Under the pieces are notes generated by a model. The model saw nothing but the letters and a program-made list of their open reading frames with translations, was not told the origin of the DNA and did not search any database. Both the position numbers and the translations under genes were made by a program. Shown here piece by piece: positions 8,501-15,804 of a DNA stretch of 39,366 nucleotides (position 1 is the first letter of the stretch; each line of letters starts with the position of its first letter). The stretch is from Opitutales bacterium (GTDB taxonomy: Bacteria > Verrucomicrobiota > Verrucomicrobiia > Opitutales > Seribacteraceae), in contig JAQWWZ010000008.1 in NCBI GenBank assembly GCA_029254745.1, positions 1 to 39,366 of the forward strand. Reading direction: 5' to 3'.

Positions 8501-8601
8501 GATGTGTCAAAGATGGATGCTTTGGCTATCCTAAATGTTTTGCGGTTACGATTTGCCCAAATACGAAAGTTCTTGGAGAGGGAATTTTTTAAATTCTTCA
8601 T
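2593..8601 (-). CDS. Two-partner secretion exoprotein (TpsA), FHA-type, with long modular repeats
   Basis: This 2002-residue protein carries the TPS secretion domain of filamentous-haemagglutinin-type exoproteins directly after an extended signal peptide: a basic region to about residue 35, a hydrophobic core (about 37-52), and likely cleavage after ALA at 54-56. The TPS domain (about 58-175) has IVHGQV, NWESFDIG and the hallmark NPNGIIFG at 141-148. The rest is Ser/Thr/Gly/Ala/Asp-rich and fits a beta-helix, with 67- and 73-residue modules over about 755-1730. I see no cysteine. The last ~60 residues are non-repetitive and end in an acidic then lysine tail. It is likely secreted by the barrel protein encoded 23 bases upstream and may act in adhesion or as a cell-surface fibre; the target is unknown. 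There is no clear RBS before the ATG, so coupling to tpsB is plausible. Confidence 0.9.
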   Translation of the reverse strand: MKNLKNSLSKNFRIWANRNRKTFRIAKASIFDTSRAILMTLGLFGFIIGAPGAALAASLPTGADIVHGQVELQNTSTDSLRIIQGTQSAIVNWESFDIGHGALVDIVQPNIDAAMLSRVVGSNLSEIHGSLNANGHLYLINPNGIIFGSDAQVDVHALIASSLDLADSAFLSGNISFDGDSETKVMNLGSIKADEFAALIGGDVVNSGSILSDGGAVGLLASGTTFQVGEASGGVISLDISGLLEGTAIQDGLIDASSSNGNGGNVLVTGSDNVIASTKSSTIADGGMVGNGGEIIYFSENSASFEPGAVISAVGGAEGGDGGFIELSGLLNIELSGSHVSTTALNGKTGEFLIDPVDITITSSSTSNLSLDGGTYDSSSTTTFLNVDDLVTALASNNITVTTVNDSYDAPNGGDLTVATSITSSSGNDLTLIASDQLTSSYGANISLTGNLNLTAGPGGIQTIGNIDIGSNTLTSSSGGSAIYVGDVTAGNLSLTTSETGSIIQSTKFKGGELNLVTNDGNVEITASTGDLSVGSISLGSGSATIEATSGTINDAVSDSTIDFVAGSVTLVGTSIGGIQPIDFGTVATVDLTASSGSISSNSAAIAGTSLSASAVSDAITFENSAGALEIASLSSGGSVNLTSSGAITQTGSILNNGQTTTLAAGLSNDIVLSDASNDFGTITVTSGNNVSFRDLSGISLSPITGTQVAGSLTLQTAGGVALALPAITLGEGDNLSITATGAVTDSGSLIVPGTTTISASGLDITLDDSSNNFGAIGVTGANISILDVDAVDLASSVVSGTFGVTSGGAIINSGALAITGASTFTNTDGTDEVITLNNAGNAFTGTVTIATDSGSAVTIVDTTALDLVALSAASLSVTAGGAVTDSGTLAISGATTISASGQDITLSETASTFGTISVIGANVAVTEAAATDLGASTVSGTFGITSTGAITDSGTLAITGASTFTNSGGTDEVITLDDSANVFTGTVTFATDSGSAVTIVDTTALDLVALSAASLNVTAGGAVTDSGTLAISGATTISATGQDITLSDAASTFGTISVTGANVSVTEAAATDLGASTVSGTLGITSTGAVTDSGILAITGVTTISASGQNITLNQAASTFGTLALTGANVAVTENAATDLGANTVSGTFGITSGGSITDSGTQAITGDATFTNTAGTDDAITLDDAGNAFGGTVTFATDSGSAVSIVDTTALDLKALSAASLSATSGGAVTDSGTLAITGATTISASGQDITLSESASTFGTISVTGANVAITEAAATELGASTVSGTLGITSTGAITDSGTLAITGDATFTNSGGTDEAITLDDSGNAFTGSVTFATDSGSAVTIVDTTALDLVALSAASLSVTTGGAVTDSGTLAITGATTISASGQDITLSDTASTFGTISVTGANVAVTENAATDLGASTVSGTFDITSGGAITDSGTQVITGDATFTNTAGTDDAITLDDVSNAFGGTVTFATDSGSAVSIVDTTALDLKALSAASLSATSGGEVTDSGTLAITGATTISASGQDITLDEAASTFGTLELSGANVAVTENAATDLGASTVSGTLSISSGGAVTDSGTLSINGATTISSSGLNITLDQAASSFGTLELTGADVAVTENAATDLGASTVSGTLAITSTGVVTDSGTLTISGATTISASGQDITLDEAASTFGTLALTGANVAVTDAGAVDLGASTVSGTLGVTSAGAVTDSGLLAITGATTINASGQAVSLTNEASTFGDFTVIAEDVYIVESGVFTSTNLTAETVQVSATEGVSVVSTGDGLQLAAQSGTGNIDVVNTGGLVISELTNIQGIQFTDADATGTVSLVAKSPLTINAAIDAKAGEVLLVAAGSDITDDVTINSNVVGASVDVYAGDSIAVTSDATINSSSFELNVGTNYDIATASTSTGSSSAGLTLSNTAGLEKIKIPSIGLITGKGRITEFSSAGITIMDDYLNALNPVLEQNVNLNEIGSISSLDREIYNVFDPADSDAIEIEEKK
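3400..6400 (-). repeat. Nested tandem repeat array inside tpsA: 201-bp and 219-bp modules
   Basis: One anchor (ATCGT or its variant in the plus-strand reading, the complement of the TTIS codons) recurs at 3425, 3626, 3827, 4028, 4448, 4868, 5288, 5489, 5909 and 6329. The spacings are exactly 201, 201, 201, 420, 420, 420, 201, 420 and 420. Module A (201 bp, 67 aa) contains TTISASGQDITL and ends LGASTVSGT. Module B (219 bp, 73 aa) contains TFTN and SGSAVTIVDTTALDL. In protein order the array reads A B A B A A B A B A B A A A A, the outermost copies being most diverged. Two versions of B alternate (DLVAL with FTG, DLKAL with FGG), so an 840-bp higher-order period is also visible, for example 4201 against 5041. 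Confidence 0.95.
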
Positions 8602-8624
8602 AGGATGAATGAAGCCAGGGATTA

Positions 8625-10166
8625 TTAGAAACGAAAGTTAATGCTGAAATGGGCACGGGCGTCATAAGAGCTCGTATTTAAAGTATCTGTGATGGGCACG
8701 CCCACCTGAAGGGAGATGTCTGTATTATCTTCAAAGTTACCCAGTAATCCGGCACCAAAGCTTTGCATACCAACCGAATCATTGGCCGCAGCCATAAGTC
8801 CTTCATTGGAGACATACCCCGCATCGTAGAAGAAAACTTTTTGTAAGTTACCATCTAATCCGAAAATGGATGTCGCTTCAGAAGCCAGAGAATACTCAAA
8901 GTTCATGCTTATTCCGCTATCCCCGTATGCTTCTCGCTCTCGATATCCACGAATTGAAGACATGCCTCCAATTGACTTTTTTAAGCTTGTGGGCAGGGGC
9001 TTATTGGAAGATTGTGCATCAATCTTTAGCTTAATCCCACCATTTTGATCCGAAATAGTGATGGGCTCAACTACAACCAATGAGATGCGAGGTACATAAA
9101 ATCCTTTTTTTATTTCAGGATTCTGAACAATGAGTTCTTGCTCATCAGAGCTACTTACATCAGAAATTACGCCAATTGACCAAAAGCTGGACCCTTGGAG
9201 ACCACCCGGATTGGAAAATTTTCCTTGAAAACCAACTCTAGGTAGAAACAGGGATAAATCTTCATCACTTGCCAACAAATTGTTACTTCCAAGGTATATT
9301 TGGCTACTCAAGTCCAAATAACTCACCCCAAAGCTGAAGGCCAATGAGTCGGGATTATCTGCATCCAAGGAGAATAGCCCTGAATATCCGGCAAAAAAAC
9401 CATCACCTGCAATATCCATATCAAGAGAAGATGAAGTAACATTTTCATACTCTGAATCCGAATAACCAGCGTATAAACTGTGACTAAAACCATCATAACT
9501 GAATTGATAACTCGCAAAGTAAGATGAAAGCTGAGACGCATCCTTTGGGTCCAAGGTGTAAGAAAAATTTATTCGGTCATTGGCAAGAAAACTCTCCCAA
9601 ACCTCAAAGCCCACTGTTGACCTCCAGCCTGAGGACTGATCTGTGCCATCATTGGACACTTTAACATACGGGCTAATTGGGTATTGATCCTTTACATTAA
9701 AATTGGCGTCAACTTGGACCTCTCCGTTATGGCCACGAACGGGCTTCAACTTAGAATCAACTTGTACGAAACGATATTTATTTAAACGGGAAGATTGACT
9801 GTGAAATTTTGAATAATTAAATGGTTCCCCAGTATTCCAACTTAAATTATCGAGAATGCTTTCTTCTCCCAGGTACTCATTGCCTGTTACCTTAGCTTTT
9901 CCCATAAAGCCTGGTTTTACCTCCAATGTCGAAACACCTGCAGTTTCAGAAATAGAAACTTGTGCAAAAGTAAAGCCCTGCTTGATTAAAAATTCCTTCA
10001 GGCGATCCGTGGTCTTTTTCTCAGAAAGGTTCTTATTGTCTTCAAGGAAGCCAAAAATGATAGGTTTGAGTTGATTCGGGGATACAACTCTATAGCTCAC
10101 GCCTGCTTTCAAAGTCAAGATTGACAGCAACATAATGCTTACACCAGTTAAGAAGAAGCTTTTCAT
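8625..10166 (-). CDS. Two-partner secretion outer-membrane transporter (TpsB, ShlB/FhaC family)
   Basis: The 513-residue product starts MKSFFLTGVSIMLLSILTLK, a good signal peptide. A periplasmic POTRA-like region follows (about 30-165: a FTFAQVSISE strand, then VTGNEYLGEESI), and then a beta-barrel domain to the end. SSIRGYRE near residue 403 is the conserved loop-6 RGY/F motif of Omp85/TpsB transporters. The protein ends in Phe (INFRF), the usual outer-membrane C-terminal signature. An in-frame GTG at 10211 would add 15 residues before the signal peptide; I prefer the ATG at 10166, although neither has a clear Shine-Dalgarno site. Its job would be to recognise the TPS domain of the downstream exoprotein and move it across the outer membrane. 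Confidence 0.88.
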   Translation of the reverse strand: MKSFFLTGVSIMLLSILTLKAGVSYRVVSPNQLKPIIFGFLEDNKNLSEKKTTDRLKEFLIKQGFTFAQVSISETAGVSTLEVKPGFMGKAKVTGNEYLGEESILDNLSWNTGEPFNYSKFHSQSSRLNKYRFVQVDSKLKPVRGHNGEVQVDANFNVKDQYPISPYVKVSNDGTDQSSGWRSTVGFEVWESFLANDRINFSYTLDPKDASQLSSYFASYQFSYDGFSHSLYAGYSDSEYENVTSSSLDMDIAGDGFFAGYSGLFSLDADNPDSLAFSFGVSYLDLSSQIYLGSNNLLASDEDLSLFLPRVGFQGKFSNPGGLQGSSFWSIGVISDVSSSDEQELIVQNPEIKKGFYVPRISLVVVEPITISDQNGGIKLKIDAQSSNKPLPTSLKKSIGGMSSIRGYREREAYGDSGISMNFEYSLASEATSIFGLDGNLQKVFFYDAGYVSNEGLMAAANDSVGMQSFGAGLLGNFEDNTDISLQVGVPITDTLNTSSYDARAHFSINFRF

Positions 10167-10279
10167 AATAGTAAAAGGGGGTAATGGTAATTGGTCAGTA
10201 TTGTAAATCACAAGTTTGAAGTAATTTTGGCAACACTTTAATGTTGAGAATTTTTTAGATTTTGAAAGAAAAGGGTATT

Positions 10280-10579
10280 ATGTTAGTCCACACCGTCTAC
10301 TTTTGGCTTAAACCAAACACCACAAAAGAAAATATTGATTTCTTTTTTAATCAGGTAAAATCTTTAGCAGATATAAAATCAGTTAAGGCATTCTACATTG
10401 GCAGACCGGCCACTACCCCCCCGCGCGAGGTGGTGGACCAAAGCTATGGTTGCGGCTTAACCGTGATCCTTAATGATCTCGCTGGACATGATGCGTATCA
10501 AATCGATCCTATCCATAAAGCCTTTATTGAAAACTGTTCTCACCTGTGGGAAAAGGTAAAAATATACGACTCAATCTAG
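10280..10579 (+). CDS. Dabb (stress-responsive A/B barrel) domain protein
   Basis: The 99-residue protein starts MLVHTVYFWLKPN, the typical beta-strand opening of the Dabb family (ferredoxin-like alpha/beta barrel, usually dimeric). It continues with a helix containing DFFFNQVKSL, the strand FYIGRPA, and DLAGHDAYQIDPIHKAFIEN, which matches the conserved DPIH-K-F segment near the family's C-terminus. The function of bacterial members is mostly unknown. I chose the ATG at 10280, with AAAAGGG a few bases before it, over an in-frame TTG at 10262. It diverges from tpsB and ends 17 bases from the convergent AI-2E permease gene. Confidence 0.85.
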   Translation: MLVHTVYFWLKPNTTKENIDFFFNQVKSLADIKSVKAFYIGRPATTPPREVVDQSYGCGLTVILNDLAGHDAYQIDPIHKAFIENCSHLWEKVKIYDSI

Positions 10580-10596
10580 AATTATCCTGTAAATGT

Positions 10597-11760
10597 TTAC
10601 CCCATGGGTTTACCCTGCGATTGATTCCCAAGGAACCGCACAAGTCCATAAGCCAAAACAACCGCCATGGGACCTATGACAAACCCCTGAGGGCCATAGG
10701 AAAGAATACCACCAATAATTCCCAAGAATAACAGAAAGCTCAGCCAGGCACCTTGGTCGTGCAATCTTTTACCCATACCCGCACGAGCTCGACTAATAAT
10801 ATAGTTTAATAATAAACTCAGAAAAGCGAGGGTAATTGCGGTAATTGGTTTTCCCTGCCCCCAAACTAATGAAGACAAAGGCAGCCATACCATCGCACTT
10901 CCGACCACAGGCACCAATCCAACGAAGGCACCGAGTAAGAAAACAGGAAGAAAAAAGAAACCCCCAATAAAGTGGGCAACCAAGGCCAGAGCTAATCCTC
11001 TTATTAAAGATGTGAGTACAGTATCATTCAATAAACGGAATGTTATTTTACGATGTAGATCAAACCAGCCACGAATCTCATCCGAGTGAAATCCTCCTAA
11101 TTTAAGAGCATGATGCAAAAACTGCTTACCATGAGCATAAAGAAAAGAAAGGGCGATTAAAGCCAAAGCAAGTTCGGCAACAAAGCCACGCGTCCCCTTA
11201 AACAAAAACTCCATAAAAGTACCCGAGAACTGCCTAGTATCCCCCACGAGGGTGGAAACAAATTGAACAGCAATTTCTTCATCAATGGGAAGTTTGGGGT
11301 AAATAGATTGCATTTCACGAACTCTCTTTGCCACGCTATCCAGTAAAAACGCCCGACCATCTCCTTCACCTAATGCAATAGACCAAACCATATCCAGCAC
11401 ACTACGGCGTGAATCAGATGCTTCCACCAAAAGTAAAAACATAGGAGACAAAATCACGAGTAATAAAAGAAGGGTGGAAAGTACGGCACAAACTTCTGAT
11501 CTTCTTTGCTCGGCAAAAGATGGAAATACTTTTTTTCCAAGTTTTTCAATAGGCCGGAAAAAAACGGGATAGGTAAGAGCTGCAAGAGAGACTGCAAAAA
11601 GAATAAATTCAAAAAGAGGGCTGAAGGTTCCGTATAGTGGAATTAAAAGAACTAGAAGAGCAATAATTAGCAAGCCCCTACGCTTCCAAAGATTCCAAAA
11701 ATCTTTCCGCTTAGAGGATAAAAGATCAGAGGAATTGCCTAGAGAATAATCATCAGACAT
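10597..11760 (-). CDS. AI-2E family transporter (PerM-like permease)
   Basis: The 387-residue protein has a short charged N-terminus, two clustered TM segments (about 27-65), a third near 90-110, a long soluble segment (about 115-185), and several TM helices to the end. GAFVGLVPVVGSAMVWLPLS near residue 285 matches the conserved C-terminal block of the AI-2E (PerM/YdiK/TqsA) family. Members include autoinducer-2 exporters and Na+/H+ antiporters, so the substrate is not predictable. The ATG lies 11 bases after the stop of the uvrA-like gene, so the two are probably cotranscribed. The extreme C-terminus is short and polar (NQSQGKPMG). Confidence 0.85.
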   Translation of the reverse strand: MSDDYSLGNSSDLLSSKRKDFWNLWKRRGLLIIALLVLLIPLYGTFSPLFEFILFAVSLAALTYPVFFRPIEKLGKKVFPSFAEQRRSEVCAVLSTLLLLLVILSPMFLLLVEASDSRRSVLDMVWSIALGEGDGRAFLLDSVAKRVREMQSIYPKLPIDEEIAVQFVSTLVGDTRQFSGTFMEFLFKGTRGFVAELALALIALSFLYAHGKQFLHHALKLGGFHSDEIRGWFDLHRKITFRLLNDTVLTSLIRGLALALVAHFIGGFFFLPVFLLGAFVGLVPVVGSAMVWLPLSSLVWGQGKPITAITLAFLSLLLNYIISRARAGMGKRLHDQGAWLSFLLFLGIIGGILSYGPQGFVIGPMAVVLAYGLVRFLGNQSQGKPMG

Positions 11761-11771
11761 GATGATTCTGA

Positions 11772-14657
11772 TTAGTCATTCTTTTGAAGCAAAGCAAGGT
11801 GCTTTCCTAAAAACCTTCCTGTGGCCGTATCTTCAAGAGATAGATCTAAGGGAGATCCTTGGAAAACAAGCTCCCCCCCCTCCTCTCCCCCAGAAGGGCC
11901 AATTTCTATGACATGATCGGCTAACCGGACAACATCCAGGTTATGCTCAATCACAACCAGTGTATGACCTGCTTCTCGCAATTTAAACAGCAAATCCATA
12001 AGTTTTTGCACATCCAGCCAATGGAGGCCCGTGGTCGGTTCGTCTAATAAATAAAGCACTTTTCCCGTTTGTCTACGACTCAACTCCAGGGAGAGCTTAA
12101 TACGTTGCGACTCTCCGCCTGACAAGGTGTTAGCAGGCTGCCCAAGCTTAAGATAACCCAAACCCACCGCATCCAAGGTCTCAAGCTTTGCTAGAATCGC
12201 TGGATGCTTAGAAAATAGTTCCTTGGCTTCTGATACTGACATATTGAGAGTTTCAGCAATATTCCTTCCCCGATATCGAACTTCTAGGGTTTCACGATTA
12301 TATCGCCTACCCTGACAACTTTCGCATTCAACGAAAACATCAGCCAAAAACTGCATATCCAATTTAACCAAGCCATCTCCCTTACATCTCTCACAGCGAC
12401 CACCCGGAAGGTTAAAACTAAACCTGCCCGGAGAGTAGCCACGAACCCGACTTAAAGAACACTGTGAAAAAAGCTTTCTGAGGAGATCGAATAACTTTAC
12501 GAAGGTGGCGGGGTTTGATCTCGGGCTTTTACCAATTGGTGATTGATCCACACGAACGACCTGCTCGAAGTGCTGAAAACCGTTGATCCCCCCGTGTGCC
12601 CCTGGTAACTGCTTAGAACGGTGAAGTTCATGGGCTGCTGATTTGGCTAAAACTTCATTCACCAATGAGCTTTTGCCTGAACCCGATACCCCACAAACTA
12701 CGGTTACGAGTCCGAGGGGAAAGGAAACATCAATGTTTTGTAGATTGTTAGCTCTCGCACCTTTTACTAAAAGCTTAAGCTTTCCCGGCTTTTTATCCTT
12801 CACCTCTTTTTGCACTTTCTCGGTACCGGCAAGAAACGGACCGGATTTACTTCCTTTTGCCTTTACACAAGATGAAAGGCTGCCCTCGAAGCAAAGATTG
12901 CCCCCATTCTCTCCTGGACCTGGGCCAATCTCAATAAGATGATCACAGGCGTTCAGGGTATCCGCGTCATGCTCGACAACAATAACCGTATTGCCTTTAT
13001 CTCTCAATCCCTCCAAAACCTGTAACAACCTGCCATGATCTGCTGGATGTAGACCAACACTAGGCTCATCCAAAGCATAAGTTACTCCGACCAAGCCCAT
13101 TCCCAATTGAGTCGCCAAACGGGACCTTTGGGCTTCGCCTCCGCTTAGACTTCGATATGGGCGATCTAAGGTTAAGTAACCCAGACCAACTTGCTCTATA
13201 AACCCAAGCCTTTGCCTTAACCCAATCAGGGCATCCTCTACCTGTAGACAACGATCATCACGAGATGCTTTACCTTTTATAAATTTCCAAGCTTTTGCTA
13301 TAGGCAAAGATAGAAAGGTGTCCATTGAGGTTCCAGCAAGCTTTACATTGCGGGCGTATGAAGACAGTCTCCCCCCGTTACATTCAGGGCATTGAGTACC
13401 ATACTGGCAGGTAAGAAGCTTTGCACGCAATGACTCACTCGATGTATTTCGCATCGTCTCCTGCAAATCGTGAAAAACCCCCGGAAAAACTTGCTTCTTT
13501 GCCTTACCTCTTCCAACTTGTAACTTGATCTCAAATACCTTTTGCGAATCTCCATGAAGCAAAAATTTAGTGATATCATCAGGTAATTCTACCCAAGGAG
13601 TTTTGAGATCAAAAGGGTACTGCTCTGCAAGTGCTTTTAATATATTCTTCCTCAACGTCATCATCTTTCGCGATCCAAAACGCCAGGGCTTGATCGCTCC
13701 TTTACTCAATGAAAGAGTTGGGTCGAGAATGACCAAGTCTTCACGGAAGCTAAGCACTTGACCTAATCCGGAGCAATTTTCGCAGGCTCCATCTGGGTGA
13801 TTCCAGGAAAAAAAGCGTGGGGTAAGGTTGGGGTAATTTGATCCACATTCTTCACAAGAGTAACTCTGGGAAAGGTTAATTTCCTCAAATCCCCCCTCCT
13901 CTTCAATTAAGGCAATGGCTCTTTCGGATCCTTCTTTGAAAGCAAGTTCCAGAGAGTCAGCTAAACGACTTCTAGAAGTGGAATCTAGACGAAGCCGGTC
14001 GATAACTAGGTCGACTGTTATCTCTCGTCCTTTGGATTTTTCAGGAATGACATTACGATCATCCAACCTTTTCATTTCCCCATCGATCCGAATTCGTTGA
14101 AAGCCACGTCTTTCAAGACTTGGTAATTCTTCTCGTAAAACAGTTGCTTTTGCAGTGATGTAAGGTGCGAGTAAAATCATGCGTTTGCCTGTACTTTTAG
14201 TCATGATTACTTCTATGGCGTCATCTAGAGTTTTCTTTTCGACCTTCCCTCCATCCTTAGGGCAATAAGGTTGCCCTGCCGTTGCCCAAAGCAAGCGTGC
14301 ATAATCCGCAATCTCAGTAGCCGTAGCCACGGTACTACGGGGCCCAGATGAACCGGCAGATATCTGCTCAATGGAAAGCACGGGAGATAATCCTTCCACA
14401 TAATCCACTTCTGGGCGTCTGACCTTTTCTAAAGCCTGACGGGCTTTGGGAGACAGACTTTCCACATACTTTCGGTGGCCTTCGGCTGCAAGGACATCAA
14501 ACACTAAGGATGACTTTCCCGATCCGCTGACCCCTGTCACACCAATCAATTTTCCTCTGGGGAAAGAGACAGAAATATCCTTAAGATTATTCTCGCACGC
14601 CCCTTTAACCCGAATACATGAATCCGCGGTCAGGTTCTTTGTTTTTTGCTTGGCCAT
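11772..14657 (-). CDS. uvrA: UvrA-family excinuclease ABC subunit A (possibly a paralogue)
   Basis: The 961-residue protein has the twin-ABC layout of UvrA. The first Walker A is GVSGSGKSS (about 42-50), followed by the UvrB-binding-type region, a zinc module (CEECG, then CENCSGLG), signature LSGGEAQRS and Walker B YALDEPSVGLH. The second half has Walker A GVSGSGKSS, DQSPIGKSPRSNPAT, a zinc module (CERCKGDG, then CESCQGRRYNRET), signature LSGGESQRI and Walker B LLDEPTTGLH. UvrA finds DNA lesions and loads UvrB. The usual SRNPRSTVGT stretch is replaced by SSGPRSTVATATEI, so a UvrA paralogue is possible. Length is close to E. coli UvrA (940 residues). It is cotranscribed with the AI-2E permease, and no uvrB lies nearby. 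Confidence 0.88.
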   Translation of the reverse strand: MAKQKTKNLTADSCIRVKGACENNLKDISVSFPRGKLIGVTGVSGSGKSSLVFDVLAAEGHRKYVESLSPKARQALEKVRRPEVDYVEGLSPVLSIEQISAGSSGPRSTVATATEIADYARLLWATAGQPYCPKDGGKVEKKTLDDAIEVIMTKSTGKRMILLAPYITAKATVLREELPSLERRGFQRIRIDGEMKRLDDRNVIPEKSKGREITVDLVIDRLRLDSTSRSRLADSLELAFKEGSERAIALIEEEGGFEEINLSQSYSCEECGSNYPNLTPRFFSWNHPDGACENCSGLGQVLSFREDLVILDPTLSLSKGAIKPWRFGSRKMMTLRKNILKALAEQYPFDLKTPWVELPDDITKFLLHGDSQKVFEIKLQVGRGKAKKQVFPGVFHDLQETMRNTSSESLRAKLLTCQYGTQCPECNGGRLSSYARNVKLAGTSMDTFLSLPIAKAWKFIKGKASRDDRCLQVEDALIGLRQRLGFIEQVGLGYLTLDRPYRSLSGGEAQRSRLATQLGMGLVGVTYALDEPSVGLHPADHGRLLQVLEGLRDKGNTVIVVEHDADTLNACDHLIEIGPGPGENGGNLCFEGSLSSCVKAKGSKSGPFLAGTEKVQKEVKDKKPGKLKLLVKGARANNLQNIDVSFPLGLVTVVCGVSGSGKSSLVNEVLAKSAAHELHRSKQLPGAHGGINGFQHFEQVVRVDQSPIGKSPRSNPATFVKLFDLLRKLFSQCSLSRVRGYSPGRFSFNLPGGRCERCKGDGLVKLDMQFLADVFVECESCQGRRYNRETLEVRYRGRNIAETLNMSVSEAKELFSKHPAILAKLETLDAVGLGYLKLGQPANTLSGGESQRIKLSLELSRRQTGKVLYLLDEPTTGLHWLDVQKLMDLLFKLREAGHTLVVIEHNLDVVRLADHVIEIGPSGGEEGGELVFQGSPLDLSLEDTATGRFLGKHLALLQKND

Positions 14658-14742
14658 CTACTTCACATGATGCCTAGCCTTTGATAAATGCCAAGAATGG
14701 TTTAGTTTTTTCGCTCTACTTCATCATGCCTATATTGTAAGT

Positions 14743-14748
14743 AGGAGG
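14743..14748 (+). promoter_or_regulatory. Strong Shine-Dalgarno (AGGAGG) with unusually tight spacing
   Basis: AGGAGG ends two bases before the ATG at 14751 and eight bases before an in-frame TTG at 14757. The glutaredoxin fold starts right after either codon, so spacing alone does not settle the start. Confidence 0.6.
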
Positions 14749-14750
14749 GT

Positions 14751-15014
14751 ATGAGTTTGCCAATTTTATACATAAAACAAGGATGTCCATGGTGTATTGA
14801 TGCCCTCGGGTATTTTAAAAGTAAAAACATCCAACTGGAAGTTATCGATGTCATCACCGATTCAAGTAAGATGAAAGAATTAGTTAAAATCAGCGGACAA
14901 TCTAAAACACCCACGCTCAAAAACGGGGATTTTGTGGTAGCCGACTTTGATATTTCAGAGTTTGAACAGGCAATGAGAAAAAGTCCTGAAGAAGCAAAGA
15001 AGATTGGGTTGTAG
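14751..15014 (+). CDS. Glutaredoxin-like thioredoxin-fold protein
   Basis: The 87-residue protein opens with a strand and the redox motif CPWC (Cys12, Cys15). A helix and strand follow (LEVIDVITD), then the cis-proline segment KTPTLKNGDFVVADFD, as in glutaredoxin/NrdH-type proteins. It probably exchanges thiols and disulfides in the cytoplasm; the partner is unknown. AGGAGG at 14743-14748 is the best Shine-Dalgarno site in the window but sits only two bases from the ATG. A TTG two codons later (14757) would be spaced eight bases away, so the exact start is open. It diverges from the uvrA-like gene. Confidence 0.85.
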   Translation: MSLPILYIKQGCPWCIDALGYFKSKNIQLEVIDVITDSSKMKELVKISGQSKTPTLKNGDFVVADFDISEFEQAMRKSPEEAKKIGL

Positions 15015-15058
15015 CCCGAATTTTGCAATCATGACGGCTCAGTAAAATATACATATAC

Positions 15059-15078
15059 AAGGAGAGCTGAATCTCCTT
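15059..15078. terminator. Weak hairpin between convergent genes
   Basis: AAGGAGA at 15059-15065 pairs with TCTCCTT at 15072-15078 around a six-base loop, lying between the ends of the glutaredoxin gene and the convergent lipoprotein gene. Neither side has a clear T-tract, so it is a possible bidirectional transcription end or simply an mRNA-end hairpin. Confidence 0.35.
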
Positions 15079-15090
15079 ATTTCAAAGACA

Positions 15091-15783
15091 TTATTTCAGC
15101 GCGTCGATTCTACGATTAAGTTCATTCAGCTTAGTCTCCAGAGATTCCAAAGACGCATTCCCATTTCCTGAGTCTTGCGGGATATCCATATCTAAAATTC
15201 GTACACCAGAGGATGTATCATATACTTTGGCTGTATCTGCTACAAACGGAGTAATGTTACCAGATGATATAATCTTGGTGGCTTCCCTACCATTGCGCCT
15301 AACGGTGTAAGACTGGGGTGCTTCGTCCAAAGGTAATGTATTGGTATCATCTGTATTGAATTTCTTTACTTGACGATAGTTTTCATGGCGGGCTTTTCTT
15401 CCCATAACTTTAGTCTTAGCCGTCCTGAAAATCAGAAAGTTGTGCTCAACTGTGTGAAAGTGAGGATCAAGGATAAAGTTGTCCGGTTGGCCCCCTAACG
15501 CGTCATAGACAGCAGATTGCATCGACTGTTTGACTACCCCACCTCCAAGGTCAGTTTCTTGATCACGGGCGGTAAAGCTAGCACGGCCTGTATCGCCCCA
15601 GCGAATGAAGCCAAGCAATTCAGCACGGGTACCTTCTCCACTTACTGCTTCCCCAATTGCGATATCCGATGTGACTGCAGGATAAGGAGTCAAAGGTCCA
15701 GTACGATTAGCGGTACGAGTACAACCTATTCCGATAAGGAAAGATACAGAAATTGTCAGGATGATGGTTTGCTTCTTTTTCAT
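15091..15783 (-). CDS. Predicted lipoprotein, hypothetical (TRL-like opening)
   Basis: The 230-residue product has a lipoprotein signal (MKKKQTIILTISVSFLIGIG then Cys21). After it comes AIGEAVSGEGTRAELLGFIRWGDTG, reminiscent of small TRL-type lipoproteins in which a GE...LG...GD pattern precedes an alanine-rich helix; the match is too short for a firm family call. The middle has DPHFHTVEHNFLIFRTAK, and the C-terminus (about 205-230) is a short coiled-coil-like helix (LESLETKLNELNRRIDALK). It begins 21 bases after the beta-barrel gene, so both are probably made together. Function unknown. Confidence 0.65.
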   Translation of the reverse strand: MKKKQTIILTISVSFLIGIGCTRTANRTGPLTPYPAVTSDIAIGEAVSGEGTRAELLGFIRWGDTGRASFTARDQETDLGGGVVKQSMQSAVYDALGGQPDNFILDPHFHTVEHNFLIFRTAKTKVMGRKARHENYRQVKKFNTDDTNTLPLDEAPQSYTVRRNGREATKIISSGNITPFVADTAKVYDTSSGVRILDMDIPQDSGNGNASLESLETKLNELNRRIDALK

Positions 15784-15804
15784 TTTTTAAAGTCTTTGGC
15801 TAAA

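Noticed and set aside
10167-10211. GTG start at 10211 for tpsB
   Set aside because: It would put 15 polar/proline-rich residues before a good signal peptide that begins at the ATG at 10166.
14702-15028. 108-codon minus-strand frame opposite the glutaredoxin gene
   Set aside because: The plus-strand frame has the CPWC motif, cis-Pro segment and a Shine-Dalgarno site; the antisense frame has no recognisable pattern.
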